Positions 53,419-63,109 of a stretch of 64,000 bases of DNA are shown in pieces. Position 1 is the first letter of the stretch, and the number at the start of each line of letters is the position of its first letter. Below the pieces are notes generated by a model that was not told the origin of the DNA, ran no database searches, and saw only the letters and a program-made list of their open reading frames with translations. A program made the translations under genes and the position numbers. Origin of the DNA: Haloimpatiens lingqiaonensis (GTDB lineage: Bacteria; Bacillota; Clostridia; Clostridiales; Clostridiaceae). The stretch is from assembly GCF_044502415.1 (NCBI RefSeq), contig NZ_CP172402.1; one strand, 5' to 3'.

Positions 53419-53788
53419 GTTTTTCAATGACTAATAAATCCGCTGGTACCCAAGGAAGCTTGTCTATTTCCTCTAAGGTTATCCATTTAGCATCATTATG
53501 GGCGTTTAAATGCAATTCACCACCACATACATTGCATATAAAACAATGCATTGTAAGATGAAAACTTGAATAATCATAATAGACAGTAGTTAAATATTTA
53601 TTTATACAGATATCTAACTCTAGTTCCTCTTTAATTTCACGCTGAAGAGCTTCTTCCTCCGTTTCTCCATTTTCTATTTTCCCACCTGGAAATTCCCAAA
53701 GGTTCTCAAATTCACCATAACCACGACGGGTAACAAATATTTTATCATGATTTTTTATAATCGCTGCCACTACTTCTATCTTCTTCAT
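53405..53788 (-). CDS. NUDIX hydrolase (MutT-like nucleotide pyrophosphohydrolase)
   Basis: 127 residues with the complete Nudix box GGKIENGETEEEALQREIKEEL (residues ~35-56, quoted in part: GGKIENGETEEE then REIKEELEL). Similar to 8-oxo-dGTP or (d)CTP pyrophosphohydrolases. Start ATG with a purine-rich GGGGGGAGATAC. Its end overlaps that of the DUF3427 remnant by 14 bases (convergent), suggesting an old neighbourhood. Confidence 0.9.
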   Translation of the reverse strand: MKKIEVVAAIIKNHDKIFVTRRGYGEFENLWEFPGGKIENGETEEEALQREIKEELELDICINKYLTTVYYDYSSFHLTMHCFICNVCGGELHLNAHNDAKWITLEEIDKLPWVPADLLVIEKLKEI

Positions 53789-53875
53789 ATGTATCTCCCC
53801 CCCAAATTTAAAATAATCAAATTTTTCCTTTGTATTATAGCACTGTAAGTAATTTGGTACAAGTGCCGGCCAACA

Positions 53876-54730
53876 TCAAAACTCGCTTTCATATCTTTTG
53901 AAAAATTCATAATATGTACGCACATTTTCTAATTCTGTCCACTTTTTTACATCAACTGGATCTTCATCAAGATCATATATTTTTGCTCCGTGCATAGCAA
54001 GTAGAAATGGTGAATGCGTGGATATAATAAATTGGCAGCCTAAAAATCGTGCAGAGTCCTCAATAAATTTCATTAATTCCATCTGACGTTTTGGAGAAAG
54101 ACTATTTTCAGGCTCATCCAGTATATATAATCCATTTCCATCAATTTTTTCAATAAAATATCGAAATGCACTTTCTCCATTTGAATATTCCCTCACATTA
54201 TCCATCAATTCATTTCTCACAAACCGTGACTGTGTTTTACTTCTAGCTGTATTTACTTTTTTTAGTTGCTCGTAATCTGCTATAGACTTCATTTGGAAAT
54301 GAGAATATTTCGCATCCAAATATTCTTCAAAAAGTTTTTCCCGTTTTTGGTCAATCCCTTCGTTGAGGTTACGTATATTCAACATATAATCAAATACATC
54401 ATCACTTGTTATAATCCTACTATTTTTAGGAATATCCTCTTCAATCTCCATATCACACATATTGACATAGTCCTGATAGAAATTAGATTTATTATAGACA
54501 GCCTGTCGAGTGATTCCTATTTTTTCTGCTATCACATTTAATGCCGTTGATTTTCCTGAACCATTTCCACCATATAAAATGGTAACTGGCTCAAAATCAA
54601 TTCTTTCAAAACCATGTTTTGATAATATTTTAAATGGATAAAACGAATCGTAACACATCCTTTTCTCCTGTATTAAAAAATCAAATTCCATACCATCATT
54701 TGGAAACATAAAAGCATTTAAATAAACCAT
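53876..54730 (-). CDS. AAA/ABC-type ATPase of unknown role
   Basis: About 284 residues from the ATG at 54730 (AAGGAAGATGATA), cytosolic. Walker A YGGNGSGKSTALNV (~50-62), Walker B GLYILDEPENSLSPKRQ (~210-225), STHSPFLLAM (~246-255): the SMC/RecF-like predicted ATPase group (AAA_21/AAA_15). There is no TOPRIM or other nuclease domain. Related stand-alone ATPases occur in housekeeping and defence settings; the island context leans to the latter, without proof. Confidence 0.82.
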   Translation of the reverse strand: MVYLNAFMFPNDGMEFDFLIQEKRMCYDSFYPFKILSKHGFERIDFEPVTILYGGNGSGKSTALNVIAEKIGITRQAVYNKSNFYQDYVNMCDMEIEEDIPKNSRIITSDDVFDYMLNIRNLNEGIDQKREKLFEEYLDAKYSHFQMKSIADYEQLKKVNTARSKTQSRFVRNELMDNVREYSNGESAFRYFIEKIDGNGLYILDEPENSLSPKRQMELMKFIEDSARFLGCQFIISTHSPFLLAMHGAKIYDLDEDPVDVKKWTELENVRTYYEFFKRYESEF

Positions 54731-55611
54731 TATCATCTTCCTTATCATAAAATTATATAAATATCTTCGCATCATAATCTGTTTCATTATCTATTTCTAA
54801 TAAAATATCAACTGTTGGCTAACACTCAAACCTTCAACTGCACTAATTTTGTTCCATTTATTATTCCCCCAAATTTCTCCTACTCTTAAAATTATCTACC
54901 TAAATTTTTTACTTGTTATTTCTATAATAAACTTACAGAACATATTCCATACCATATAGTTCTGCTAACTACTCTTCATATTGTTCTGCAATAAATTATT
55001 CTGCAATAAGCGTGGTTTATCCTGCTTTTAATATCCTATGACTTTCACTAAAAACAAATAATTCCTTATTAAAATCTTTTTCTTTAGGAATATTTCAGAT
55101 TAGCTGGGCGCACTCTCATGGTATTCTATCTTTGTCGCATCTAATACGACATTCTCCTTATTATGCAATACGACATCTGCGTTCTCCATAATAAATACAA
55201 GTAAATAAATAAAAATTTAAGCATATTTATACTAATTTCTAATCACTAATTTTTAAATAATTACTACTACAATTAACTACCACCAGGGAAATCAAATGTA
55301 ACAATTCACCCTAGGAAGTAAAAATATAAAAATTTTACTTGTACTTAGGTGCAACAAATAAATTCTTTAACTCTACTCTAGAATAAAAATGCAGAGGTTT
55401 TTATTGTGCCAATCCTATAAAAATTTCTAAAATTTAAGTGGAATTTTATTCAAAAGTGCATATCTAGTTATTAGAAGGACAAGCCTTAAACTTACACTTA
55501 ACGTCCCTAGGTTGTAACCCATGTTATGAAACATTTAAAACTCTAAAAAGTATAACCTATGTCATGTAGCATGCCACTTAAGCTTTAATAAAATAACTGG
55601 AGGTACTGAAT
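54731..55611. other. Long gene-free region
   Basis: About 880 bases, AT-rich. A 29-codon minus-strand frame at 55100-55189 (MENADVVLHNKENVVLDATK...) lacks a ribosome site and is probably a remnant or chance. Several short self-repeats (TTCTGCAATAA twice near 55000; TCGCAT/ACGACAT near 55130-55180) are present. No RNA gene, promoter pair or terminator could be assigned. Confidence 0.5.
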
Positions 55612-56127
55612 ATGAACTTTATATCGATTGATTCCGAAATTTTAAATACTAATATAGATGGACAGGCTTTAAAACTATACTGTCTATTAGAAAGCTACTG
55701 TTATGGAGATAAAAATGATTGTTTTCCATCTCAAAACACTCTAGCTGCTAGAATGCATAAAAGCATAAGAACAATACAAAGATACCTAAAAACTCTAAAA
55801 GATCTAGGCCTTGTTATAATAAAAAGACGTGGCTCTACTAGTAATCTATACATATTGCCAAAGAAGCTTAATAAAAAAGTGCAAGAAACTGCTCAAAAGG
55901 TACAAGAAAAATGCACCGCTGTTAAAGCTGCATTGAAAACTAAAAAAAGTGCTGATTCTAATAAAATCACCACTAGCAATGATAACTATAAAAACCACAA
56001 AAACTACAAAAAAAGCTATAAATCCAATACCTTCAACGACTATACTCAAAGGACATATGATTTTAATAAGCTCGAGCAGGCATTGTTAGGGAATGCTTGT
56101 TATGAGTATGATGAGGTTTTGAAATAG
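55612..56127 (+). CDS. Helix-turn-helix (HTH_36) protein, replication-initiator or regulator-like
   Basis: 171 residues. Residues ~5-85 form the HTH_36 winged helix found in plasmid and phage replication proteins (LNTNIDGQALKLYCLLESYC, CFPSQNTLAARMHKSIRTIQ, RYLKTLKDLGLV). The rest is Lys/Asn-rich and probably disordered until a short C-terminal helix (FNKLEQALLGN). Start ATG with TGGAGGTACTGA. It may be left from a mobile element or act as a local regulator; sequence alone does not decide. Confidence 0.75.
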   Translation: MNFISIDSEILNTNIDGQALKLYCLLESYCYGDKNDCFPSQNTLAARMHKSIRTIQRYLKTLKDLGLVIIKRRGSTSNLYILPKKLNKKVQETAQKVQEKCTAVKAALKTKKSADSNKITTSNDNYKNHKNYKKSYKSNTFNDYTQRTYDFNKLEQALLGNACYEYDEVLK

Positions 56128-56449
56128 ATTGAATTATTAGTAAAATTTACACTCCTGGGGTAAACCAAAAAAAGGCTGAAGTGAAACGGAAGACTTTTTC
56201 TGGTTGCTAACCACTTGTTGCAATAGCGGCTAACTATGTTCCAACTTCTAATCCCAGGAATTTATCGTCCTTTCCAAATTGCACGATTTCGTGGCTAACA
56301 GTTTCAGCAATTTGCTTATGGTCTGATACCTTGTTTGTCTACACTTAACTTATTACATCGCCATAATAAGCCCAAGACTAACTAATGACTGGTTGCTACC
56401 TATCTTTTATACTGTATTCTATAATACAGCTTGTAAATTTTGCGAAATA
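56128..56449. other. Gene-free region with a possible coding remnant
   Basis: On the minus strand about 27 codons ending at TAG (56234-56236) read KQIAETVSHEIVQFGKDDKF..., a natural-looking protein fragment that I cannot identify. A hairpin CTGTATT / AATACAG at 56412-56429, 20 bases after the DUF262 gene stop, may be its weak terminator. Base composition is less AT-rich than the flanks. Confidence 0.4.
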
Positions 56450-59296
56450 TTATTTATCTGGATTATTTTGCTTTTCTAAAATAATTCTTTTTCCAATCAA
56501 ATCAACTGATGCAACCTTATATCCTGCTGCAAGTATCGTGTTTGGCATTGTATGTGTCGGTGATGGCTGCCAATAAGCAGCATAGGTATATGCAGATTTG
56601 CATAACTCTGTTCCAATTATACTTTCTATTTCAGCAAAGGTTAATTCAATCTCCACCTTGTTGGATGATTTCAAATAGTCTTTCAATGTACCAAACTTTT
56701 CAGTGCTTTGCTCTTCTTCATCAAGTTCTCCAACCTTGCCAAGAGCGTTACATAATTCATCGAATTTATCAATCATCCATGCAAAGAGTTCTAACTGCTT
56801 ATTAGGATTAAAAATCTCGCACTCATGCTTATAAACTATTCGCTTTGCAGTACTGCCTTTTTTACTTGAATACCAATCAAACTTTCCACCAAACACAGAC
56901 TCTATCTCGGACTTCTTCCCCTCTAACCTTGAGAAAGCATTACCATCAAATGCATATATAACAAGTGATAAATACTTACCATAGGTTAATGTGAATTCAA
57001 GCATAAAATCCGCATCGGAAACAGGAATATCATACCAATTTTGCGGAGCAGGCTTTCTTAATGCAATATCGTCTGCACGGCCTTCATTATTACAATATTC
57101 TACAAAACGTGTCCAGAACTTCATCTGCTGTGTACCAAGTTGGGTGTCTGCATTTACAGTGACCGTTTTTACACCATCTGAAACTCCTGATGTTTCTGGC
57201 TCGTCCTTCTCTTCTGGTAAAGGTGATGGTATCTCTCTTCCATCAACAGCAATGGAAACATAAATCAGCTTATTCATTTGCTCATCTGTAAAGCTAAACT
57301 GCCAGCGATTCTCCATAAACTCCAGAAGCATTTTGCTACGCTTATGTATTCTTTCAGCTGTCCAGTCTGTTTCTTTTGAAACTTCAATTTCGGAATGGGA
57401 TCCGTTTTGATATCCTCTTCTTCCAGTAGATTTAGAAGTTTTCTTATCTTCAAAGCTATCATTCTGCAAAGCTGAGTTAATGCTTTGCGATAACGGTAAT
57501 AAGTTTCCTAACGCACATGACAACAACTCAATTTCCTCATCATCAAACTGTCTGAACTGATTTCTCCAATAATACTTACTTGGTGTCTGTGGAAGAATAT
57601 GTTCAATAGACACTTTGTCTTTTTCTGTTTTTGTGAACATCTCCCAGCTAACCTTATCAATATTATTTTTCTTTGCTAGTTGAAATTCATATTCGTACAA
57701 AAAGTACTTTATAGAGTTCCAATAATAGAAGCCACCCATATTATCAAAATGCTTTTCAATCTTTGTAACAAAGTTAGGTATAGCATATTCGATATTAGCA
57801 TTGGTAGTTTCGTTAATATCATCAATTAAATCATCAATATCCATTTGTTTCAGATAAATGCTGCGAGTAGCACGATAATATTCACTACTCCTAAAGGTTG
57901 CATTAAAATACCCCATTCTGAAGCAAATGAACAAGAATCTTTCGATTGCTGCAAATGCCTCAATTCGCTTTTCTACCTTCAAGTCCCTGCGGCTAATAAT
58001 TACCATTACAAGAGGTCTGAAATGACCAATACCAATGCGATTCAAACGATCAACCCATACTTTTTCATCTGCCGTCAAATTATTACTCTGCATAGGGAAA
58101 AAAGTGTCATACCAGTATTTTGCCATATCTTTTAAGCTGTTAACATAGTTGGAAATCTCGCTTGGCTCTAATTTAGAAATCTCCACTACTTCTGGCTCAA
58201 TATCATCTTCAGTTTCAATTTCAATTTCAGCATCATACTCAATGTCATCTGAAACCTCTTTTGTTGTATCTCCGACAACTACGGTTTTCTTTTCAAAAAT
58301 GTTCTTTGCAGAGAACTTATTTAAAAGAAAATGAATGTAGTCATCTCCTTTTCTACGGGAATATGCAAAATAACTAATCCAATGTGCCCTTAAAAATTCA
58401 TCATCAGAAAGAGGTGTCTTTTCATTTCTACCAAGCTGATAATATACCTCTTTCCATGCATCATTTATTTGCTTTCTAAGGTTTGCTTTATCCATCTCAT
58501 CGAATTTTTCATCTGAATAAAGCGTGGTCAAATATATCAATCTGTTTTTTAGAAGTTCCAAATTCGTTAGTTTTTTTCCACGATTATTCATCGTTTCAAA
58601 GGCCACAAATACATCATAATCATCATCAATCTCATGAATGTTAAACATCAACCTTAATGTCAGTTTGAGATACAGGTTACTTATGCCTTCCAATTTTTCA
58701 CTTAAATAAAGAGCGGACAAATTCTCTCTAAAGAATGATTTTGCATACTTCAAATTTTTCGTATAATAAGTTTCGTTGACCGTACCAGAATACGGCTCAT
58801 TAAACACCCTATATCTGAGATAGTCAGCACTAGGGTTATCCACTTCATAACCGAACAGATATGTAGTAATCTGGTTATTTGGAGGTCTATGTTGAGAAAT
58901 ATATTTTGCCACAATATCTTTTAAGGTATCATAGCCAAGAACTATTTCTTCATCCGATTTTTCAGTGTTTTCTTCCAAAGAACGTGTAAACTCAACTATC
59001 TCATTTAGGAGAATGATGAATGTAGTAAGACGTTGCTGCCCGTCAACAATATGGCAAGCCTTAAAGCCCTTATCCACCATCCACAAATCGCTGCCCCAGG
59101 TTTTGGTTTCACTGGGTTTCAGTGTTTTCAAAGATAACAAACCCGTGTAATGATACCTGCTATCTTGTAAATTTACTAAATCATCCCAAAAGTCAGCAAG
59201 TTGCGATTGCTGCCACGCATATCCACGCTGATAGTCCGGTATTCTGAACAATCTATTTTGAAATAATAATGCTATCGGTTGCAATTCATTAGCCAT
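56450..59296 (-). CDS. DUF262-DUF1524-DUF4268 nuclease (GmrSD-like type IV restriction family)
   Basis: About 948 residues from the ATG at 59296 (GAGGTGTAGTGG). N-terminal DUF262 ParB-like NTPase domain: FRIPDYQRGYAWQQSQL (~17-33) and HIVDGQQRLTTFI (~82-94). A middle DUF1524 HNH-type nuclease domain with SIEHILPQTPSKYYW (~575-589). The C-terminal ~200 residues fit DUF4268 (MKFWTRFVEYCNNEGR; RKPAPQNWYDIPV; FDWYSSKKGSTAKRI). The family cuts modified phage DNA in a nucleotide-dependent way. It starts four bases after a small upstream gene. Less AT-rich than its surroundings, suggesting acquisition. Confidence 0.88.
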   Translation of the reverse strand: MANELQPIALLFQNRLFRIPDYQRGYAWQQSQLADFWDDLVNLQDSRYHYTGLLSLKTLKPSETKTWGSDLWMVDKGFKACHIVDGQQRLTTFIILLNEIVEFTRSLEENTEKSDEEIVLGYDTLKDIVAKYISQHRPPNNQITTYLFGYEVDNPSADYLRYRVFNEPYSGTVNETYYTKNLKYAKSFFRENLSALYLSEKLEGISNLYLKLTLRLMFNIHEIDDDYDVFVAFETMNNRGKKLTNLELLKNRLIYLTTLYSDEKFDEMDKANLRKQINDAWKEVYYQLGRNEKTPLSDDEFLRAHWISYFAYSRRKGDDYIHFLLNKFSAKNIFEKKTVVVGDTTKEVSDDIEYDAEIEIETEDDIEPEVVEISKLEPSEISNYVNSLKDMAKYWYDTFFPMQSNNLTADEKVWVDRLNRIGIGHFRPLVMVIISRRDLKVEKRIEAFAAIERFLFICFRMGYFNATFRSSEYYRATRSIYLKQMDIDDLIDDINETTNANIEYAIPNFVTKIEKHFDNMGGFYYWNSIKYFLYEYEFQLAKKNNIDKVSWEMFTKTEKDKVSIEHILPQTPSKYYWRNQFRQFDDEEIELLSCALGNLLPLSQSINSALQNDSFEDKKTSKSTGRRGYQNGSHSEIEVSKETDWTAERIHKRSKMLLEFMENRWQFSFTDEQMNKLIYVSIAVDGREIPSPLPEEKDEPETSGVSDGVKTVTVNADTQLGTQQMKFWTRFVEYCNNEGRADDIALRKPAPQNWYDIPVSDADFMLEFTLTYGKYLSLVIYAFDGNAFSRLEGKKSEIESVFGGKFDWYSSKKGSTAKRIVYKHECEIFNPNKQLELFAWMIDKFDELCNALGKVGELDEEEQSTEKFGTLKDYLKSSNKVEIELTFAEIESIIGTELCKSAYTYAAYWQPSPTHTMPNTILAAGYKVASVDLIGKRIILEKQNNPDK

Positions 59297-59300
59297 TCCA

Positions 59301-59816
59301 CTACACCTCGTCACTATAAAAACTATTCTTATATTTCATCAGAGTATCTTCAACCTCACTCCAAATGGTTACTGTATCTCCATCATCTTCAAAAACCTTA
59401 CCATAACTCTTAGGTCCATCAATCTTCATCTGAGAATAATTATTTTTAAAGGTAGGTACATATAATTCCGGCACGTTTTTATCACTGCAAAGATGTTCCA
59501 TTGCATCAATTGTCGCACGACCCGTGGCAGCAACCGCCTCAAAATATGCTCTGATGATTTTATGATTATACTGTGTTGGTTTCAATGCCCAAACAGGTAT
59601 ACGCTGAATAGCCTTTCCATAATAATCGTTACTTTCATCTGCTGTTTTCCTTGCTGCAGCCTTTGGATTATAATCCTGGGATGCCTTTTCAAATGTCTTA
59701 GCAATATACCATCTCATGCAGGTTTCTATCGCATCATTTTCTGCGTCTTTTGTCAGATTCATTGCAATGCAAAACTTTTCGTACACATCTTCATCTATAG
59801 AAACAGTTATATTCAT
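59301..59816 (-). CDS. Small partner of the DUF262 nuclease with ribbon-helix-helix-like head
   Basis: 171 residues. The first ~45 residues (MNITVSIDEDVYEKFCIAMN ... TCMRWYIAKTF) fit a ribbon-helix-helix DNA-binding unit, as in antitoxins. The remainder (RIPVWALKPTQYNHKIIRAY, ATGRATIDAMEHLCSD) has no family I recognise; it looks like a helical domain. It is transcribed first and coupled to the nuclease gene. A consensus promoter with a palindrome over the -35 lies just upstream, so autoregulation is likely. Confidence 0.7.
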   Translation of the reverse strand: MNITVSIDEDVYEKFCIAMNLTKDAENDAIETCMRWYIAKTFEKASQDYNPKAAARKTADESNDYYGKAIQRIPVWALKPTQYNHKIIRAYFEAVAATGRATIDAMEHLCSDKNVPELYVPTFKNNYSQMKIDGPKSYGKVFEDDGDTVTIWSEVEDTLMKYKNSFYSDEV

Positions 59817-59855
59817 ATATATCTTTACACCTCCGTACTCTTTTTCTCTGTATCC

Positions 59856-59890
59856 AGTATAATACTTTTATTAGTATTTGTAAATACTAA
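59856..59890 (-). promoter_or_regulatory. Promoter with palindromic operator for the two-gene DUF262 module
   Basis: Minus strand TTTACA (59884-59879), 17 bases, TATACT (59861-59856). The -35 is embedded in TTAGTATTTGTAAATACTAA (59871-59890), a palindrome with two 9-bp arms. The ribbon-helix-helix-type protein encoded next is the natural candidate to bind it. Confidence 0.7.
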
Positions 59891-59953
59891 TAAACTAATT
59901 TGTATCCACTAATCACCAATGCACAAAAAACACCTTGCCGAATTATTACCAGC

Positions 59954-59983
59954 AAACATAAACTTCCAGTTTATGTCACGACC
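59954..59983. repeat. Repeat family C, copy next to IS1182
   Basis: AAACATAAACTTCCAGTTTA then TGTCACGACC, matching copies at 31741 and 31918. It contains the palindrome CATAAACT-TCC-AGTTTATG and abuts the left end of the IS1182-type element. Confidence 0.65.
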
Positions 59984-61611
59984 TCTGGCAGGTTGTGCGA
60001 AAATCCATAATTTATGGTATAATTTAATATATAAGTATTAAATTTCTATTAAGGGGTTGTTGCAATGAATTATATTTATGGTGATGATAGAAAACAAACA
60101 AAAATTGAAATAATGGAAGACTATGTTGATAACGATAGTGAAGTAAGAATTATTGATAAAATAATTGATGTTATGGATATAGAAAGTATGGGTTTCAAAG
60201 TTGGAAATAACGATGAAGTGGGACGACCTAAATTCAATCCAAAAGATTTATTGAAATTATACGTTTATGGATATTTTTACGGAATAAGATCATCACGTAA
60301 ATTAGCAAAGCAATGCCTTATTAATAGGGAAGTTATTTGGTTAATTAAAGGTATTAAACCTAAGTATAGAGTTATTGCAGATTTTAGAAAAGAAAATGTT
60401 GAAGCTCTTGAAAATATTTTCAAAAAATTTTTTAATTACTGTATTGAGCTGGGCTTATATGGTAAAGAACTAATTGTTATAGATGGTACTAAAGTAGAGG
60501 CTTCCGCATCTAAGAGAAAAAATTACAGCTTAAATAAGCTATCTAAAATGAAGGAAATAACTCAAAATAAAATTGAAGAATATATGCATGCAATAGAAAT
60601 TAATGATGATTTAGATGAGAATAAAAATAAGGATTTTGATAAAGAAGCCATAGAGTCTGCTATAAAAACATTAGAAGAAAAATTGGAATACTACAAACAA
60701 TTAGATACTCAAATAGTATTAAACGATGAAACTGAGATTAATTTTACAGATCCTGATGCTAAAACAGTAAAATTTGGAGCTAATCAAGGTACTGATTTGG
60801 GGTATAATGTTCAAGTAGCAGTAGATGCTAAAAATAAACTTATAGCTGCTTATGATGTTATTAATAATTCAGCGGATCAAGGTCAGTTGTTTAATATGAG
60901 TCAAAAAGCTAAAGAGGATCTTGATGTAGATTCTATAGAAGTTCTTGCAGATAAAGGGTACTTTCATACAGAAGATTTTATTAAATGCGCTAAAGAAAAT
61001 ATTGTAGCTTATGTGTCTAAACCAACGTATTCTAATGGCATAGGAAATCCAACATATTATACTGATAAATTCAAATATTTAAAAGAAGAAGATGCATATA
61101 TTTGTCCTGACGGACAAACTTTACATTGTATTACAAAAAAAATTAATGCTAAAAAGAAAAGATATTGTAATTATGATGCATGTAGTAAATGCAGAAACAA
61201 ATCTAAATGCACAAATTCATCCAAAGGCAGAACAATAACAAGAGGCGAAAATGAAAATATTACAGAAGCGGTTAACGAAAGAGTTAAGGAGAATAAAGCA
61301 AAATGTATGCTTCGACAAACAATTGTTGAACATCCTTTTGGAACATTAAAAAGGACAATGGGTTTTTACTACTTACTTTTGAGAGGTTTCAAAAAAGTGA
61401 GGGGTGAGATTAGTCTTGCCATTTTTACCTATAATTTAAAAAGAGTAATAAATATTCTAGGAGTTGAAAGGCTCCTAGGAGCCCTTCTTGCTAATATTTA
61501 TATATATTTTCTGAGAAAGAACAAAAAGATTACTATAGTCGCTTAAAAAAGGAAATAAAGTTTCTAAGTAATCTTTTTATAAAGTTAATTTACGCACAAT
61601 CTGCTGGGGTC
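59980..61611 (+). mobile_element. IS1182-family insertion sequence
   Basis: Imperfect ~24-bp ends: left GACCTCTGGCAGGTTGTGCG, right (reverse complement) GACCCCAGCAGATTGTGCG, both then AAAT-like. About 1.63 kb with one intact transposase. Its right end cuts the YhcG-type gene and supplies its stop codon. No target duplication identified. Confidence 0.8.
60065..61546 (+). CDS. IS1182-family transposase
   Basis: 493 residues with the N-terminal DUF772 domain (GRPKFNPKDLLKLYVYGYFYG split ~53-73; RSSRKLAKQCLINREVIWLI), DDE core LIVIDGTKVEASAS (~138-151), VLADKGYFHTEDF (~301-313), Cys cluster CPDGQTLHC / CSKCRNKSKC, and the final EHPFGTLKRTMGFYYLLLRG with the catalytic Glu (~422-441). Start ATG with AAGGGGTTGTTGCA. 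No disruption. Confidence 0.92.
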   Translation: MNYIYGDDRKQTKIEIMEDYVDNDSEVRIIDKIIDVMDIESMGFKVGNNDEVGRPKFNPKDLLKLYVYGYFYGIRSSRKLAKQCLINREVIWLIKGIKPKYRVIADFRKENVEALENIFKKFFNYCIELGLYGKELIVIDGTKVEASASKRKNYSLNKLSKMKEITQNKIEEYMHAIEINDDLDENKNKDFDKEAIESAIKTLEEKLEYYKQLDTQIVLNDETEINFTDPDAKTVKFGANQGTDLGYNVQVAVDAKNKLIAAYDVINNSADQGQLFNMSQKAKEDLDVDSIEVLADKGYFHTEDFIKCAKENIVAYVSKPTYSNGIGNPTYYTDKFKYLKEEDAYICPDGQTLHCITKKINAKKKRYCNYDACSKCRNKSKCTNSSKGRTITRGENENITEAVNERVKENKAKCMLRQTIVEHPFGTLKRTMGFYYLLLRGFKKVRGEISLAIFTYNLKRVINILGVERLLGALLANIYIYFLRKNKKITIVA

Positions 61612-62003
61612 ATAGCCGTCACCTTAAGTAGTAATATATAATGAGTCCAACTTAATTCTTGACGCACTGCGTCAACATTATTAAATAGCACATAAAACTT
61701 TCTCATTCTTGATAAATTGCTTTTATCAAAGCCTTTTCCATACTCACCTGTAAGCTTTTTTGATAATTCATTTATTAATTCTTTTCCATATTCTGCTCGT
61801 TCACTCCCATCTTGTGTTTCATTAATTATTTTACCTATTGTCCAATAAGCCTGAACCATATAAAAATTCACAGAAGAATATGCCTTAGCACGAGCTTCAT
61901 CCAATGTATTTTTTATATTTTCATAAATAATATCTGTTAGAAGTTTATTATTACTTAAATTCTTAACTCTCAATTCTTCATTCTCAATTTTCTTAGAACT
62001 CAA
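61590..62003 (-). pseudogene. YhcG/DUF1016 nuclease-family protein, N-terminal part, cut by IS1182
   Basis: About 137 codons from a TTG at 62003 (AGGAGG eight bases upstream). Residues ~25-125 are the DUF1016 N-terminal domain: VNFYMVQAYWTIGKIINETQ, GKGFDKSNLSRMRKFYVLF, AVRQELSWTHYILLLKV. The C-terminal PDDEXK nuclease domain is gone; the last nine residues (TAMTPADCA) and the stop come from the IS right end. Such genes often sit inside type I restriction loci. It overlaps the hsdM pseudogene by 11 bases. Confidence 0.87.
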
Positions 62004-63096
62004 ACCCAATCCCTCCTAGATTCTTTCTTATTTCCTCCTCTAGGTTTCTTGACTTATCAAACAATTCTCCTAGCTCACTTGTTAGTTTTTCCATTTTTTC
62101 TTCAAATGGAATTCCATCATCTTCTGCTTCTTCTATTCCCACATATCTACCTGGAGTTAAAACATATTCATTTTCTCTTACATCATCTAATGTTGCTGCT
62201 TTGCAGAATCCCTGAATATCTTTATACTCTTTTAATTCTCCATTCTCAATTTTCAATTCTCTATTATTGAAGTTTCTATAATTATGATAAGTTTCAGCTA
62301 TCTTTTTAATATCCTCATCTTTTAATTCTCTATGTCTTCTATCAACCATTTCTCCTAAGTTTCTTGCATCAATAAATAGTATTTCATCTTCTCTACTTCT
62401 ATATTTAGGATTGTCTTTTTTATTTCTATTTAATATCCATAAGGATACTGGAATACCTGTTGAGTAGAATAGTTTATCAGGTAATGCAACTATAGCATCT
62501 ACTAATTTTCCTTCTATTAAATTCTTTCTAATTTTACCTTCATTTGAAGTATTTGAACTTAAAGCTCCATTTGCTAAAACTATACCTGCACATCCATTTG
62601 GTGCTAAGTGATATACCATATGTTGAAGCCATGCATAGTTTGCGTTTCCCTCTGGTGGTGTACCATATTTCCATCTAACATCTTCGGTTAATTTATTTCC
62701 ACCCCAGTCACTTATATTAAATGGAGGATTAGCTAATATATAGTCTGCCTTTAATGTCTTATGAAGATCATCATGGAATGTATCAGCATGATGTGGTCCT
62801 ATGTTTCCATCTAATCATCTTATTGCAAGGTTCATTCTACAAAGCTTCCAAGTTGTTGAATTTGCTTCTTTTGGCACCCAGAATATATTTTCAAAAGTAT
62901 ATTCATCTCTATCCTCTTCAAAGCCTTCTCCTTCTTCTAAAAGTTCATTATACTTTGTTTCAAATTTATCTGATATATACTTAACAAATATAAGTCCTAA
63001 TACTACATGCTTATATTCACCTGAATCCATACTTCCTCTTAATTTATCTGCTGCTTTCCATAGGGTTTCTTCAAAACCGATATTTGCTGTTGCCAT
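61993..63096 (-). pseudogene. hsdM: Type I restriction methyltransferase HsdM, internal deletion and nonsense codon
   Basis: Starts at the ATG 63096 (TTAGGAGGAATACC): TLWKAADKLRGSMDSGEYKH is the normal HsdM head. At VPKEANSTTWKLCRMNLAIR the sequence jumps from the head's PKEA to the EANPTTWKLCRMNLAIRG-type motif, so about 150 codons including the SAM-binding motif DPxxGSGG are missing. A TGA at 62815-62817 replaces the expected Gly codon after NLAIR. The frame then continues unbroken with DADTFHDDL-like, ILANPPFN (motif IV) and the C-terminal region to 61993. No functional methylase can result. Confidence 0.88.
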
Positions 63097-63109
63097 TTTG
63101 GTATTCCTC

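Noticed and set aside
55100..55189. 29-codon minus-strand ORF in the long gap
   Set aside because: No ribosome binding site, no homology recognised; kept only as a note in the gap entry.
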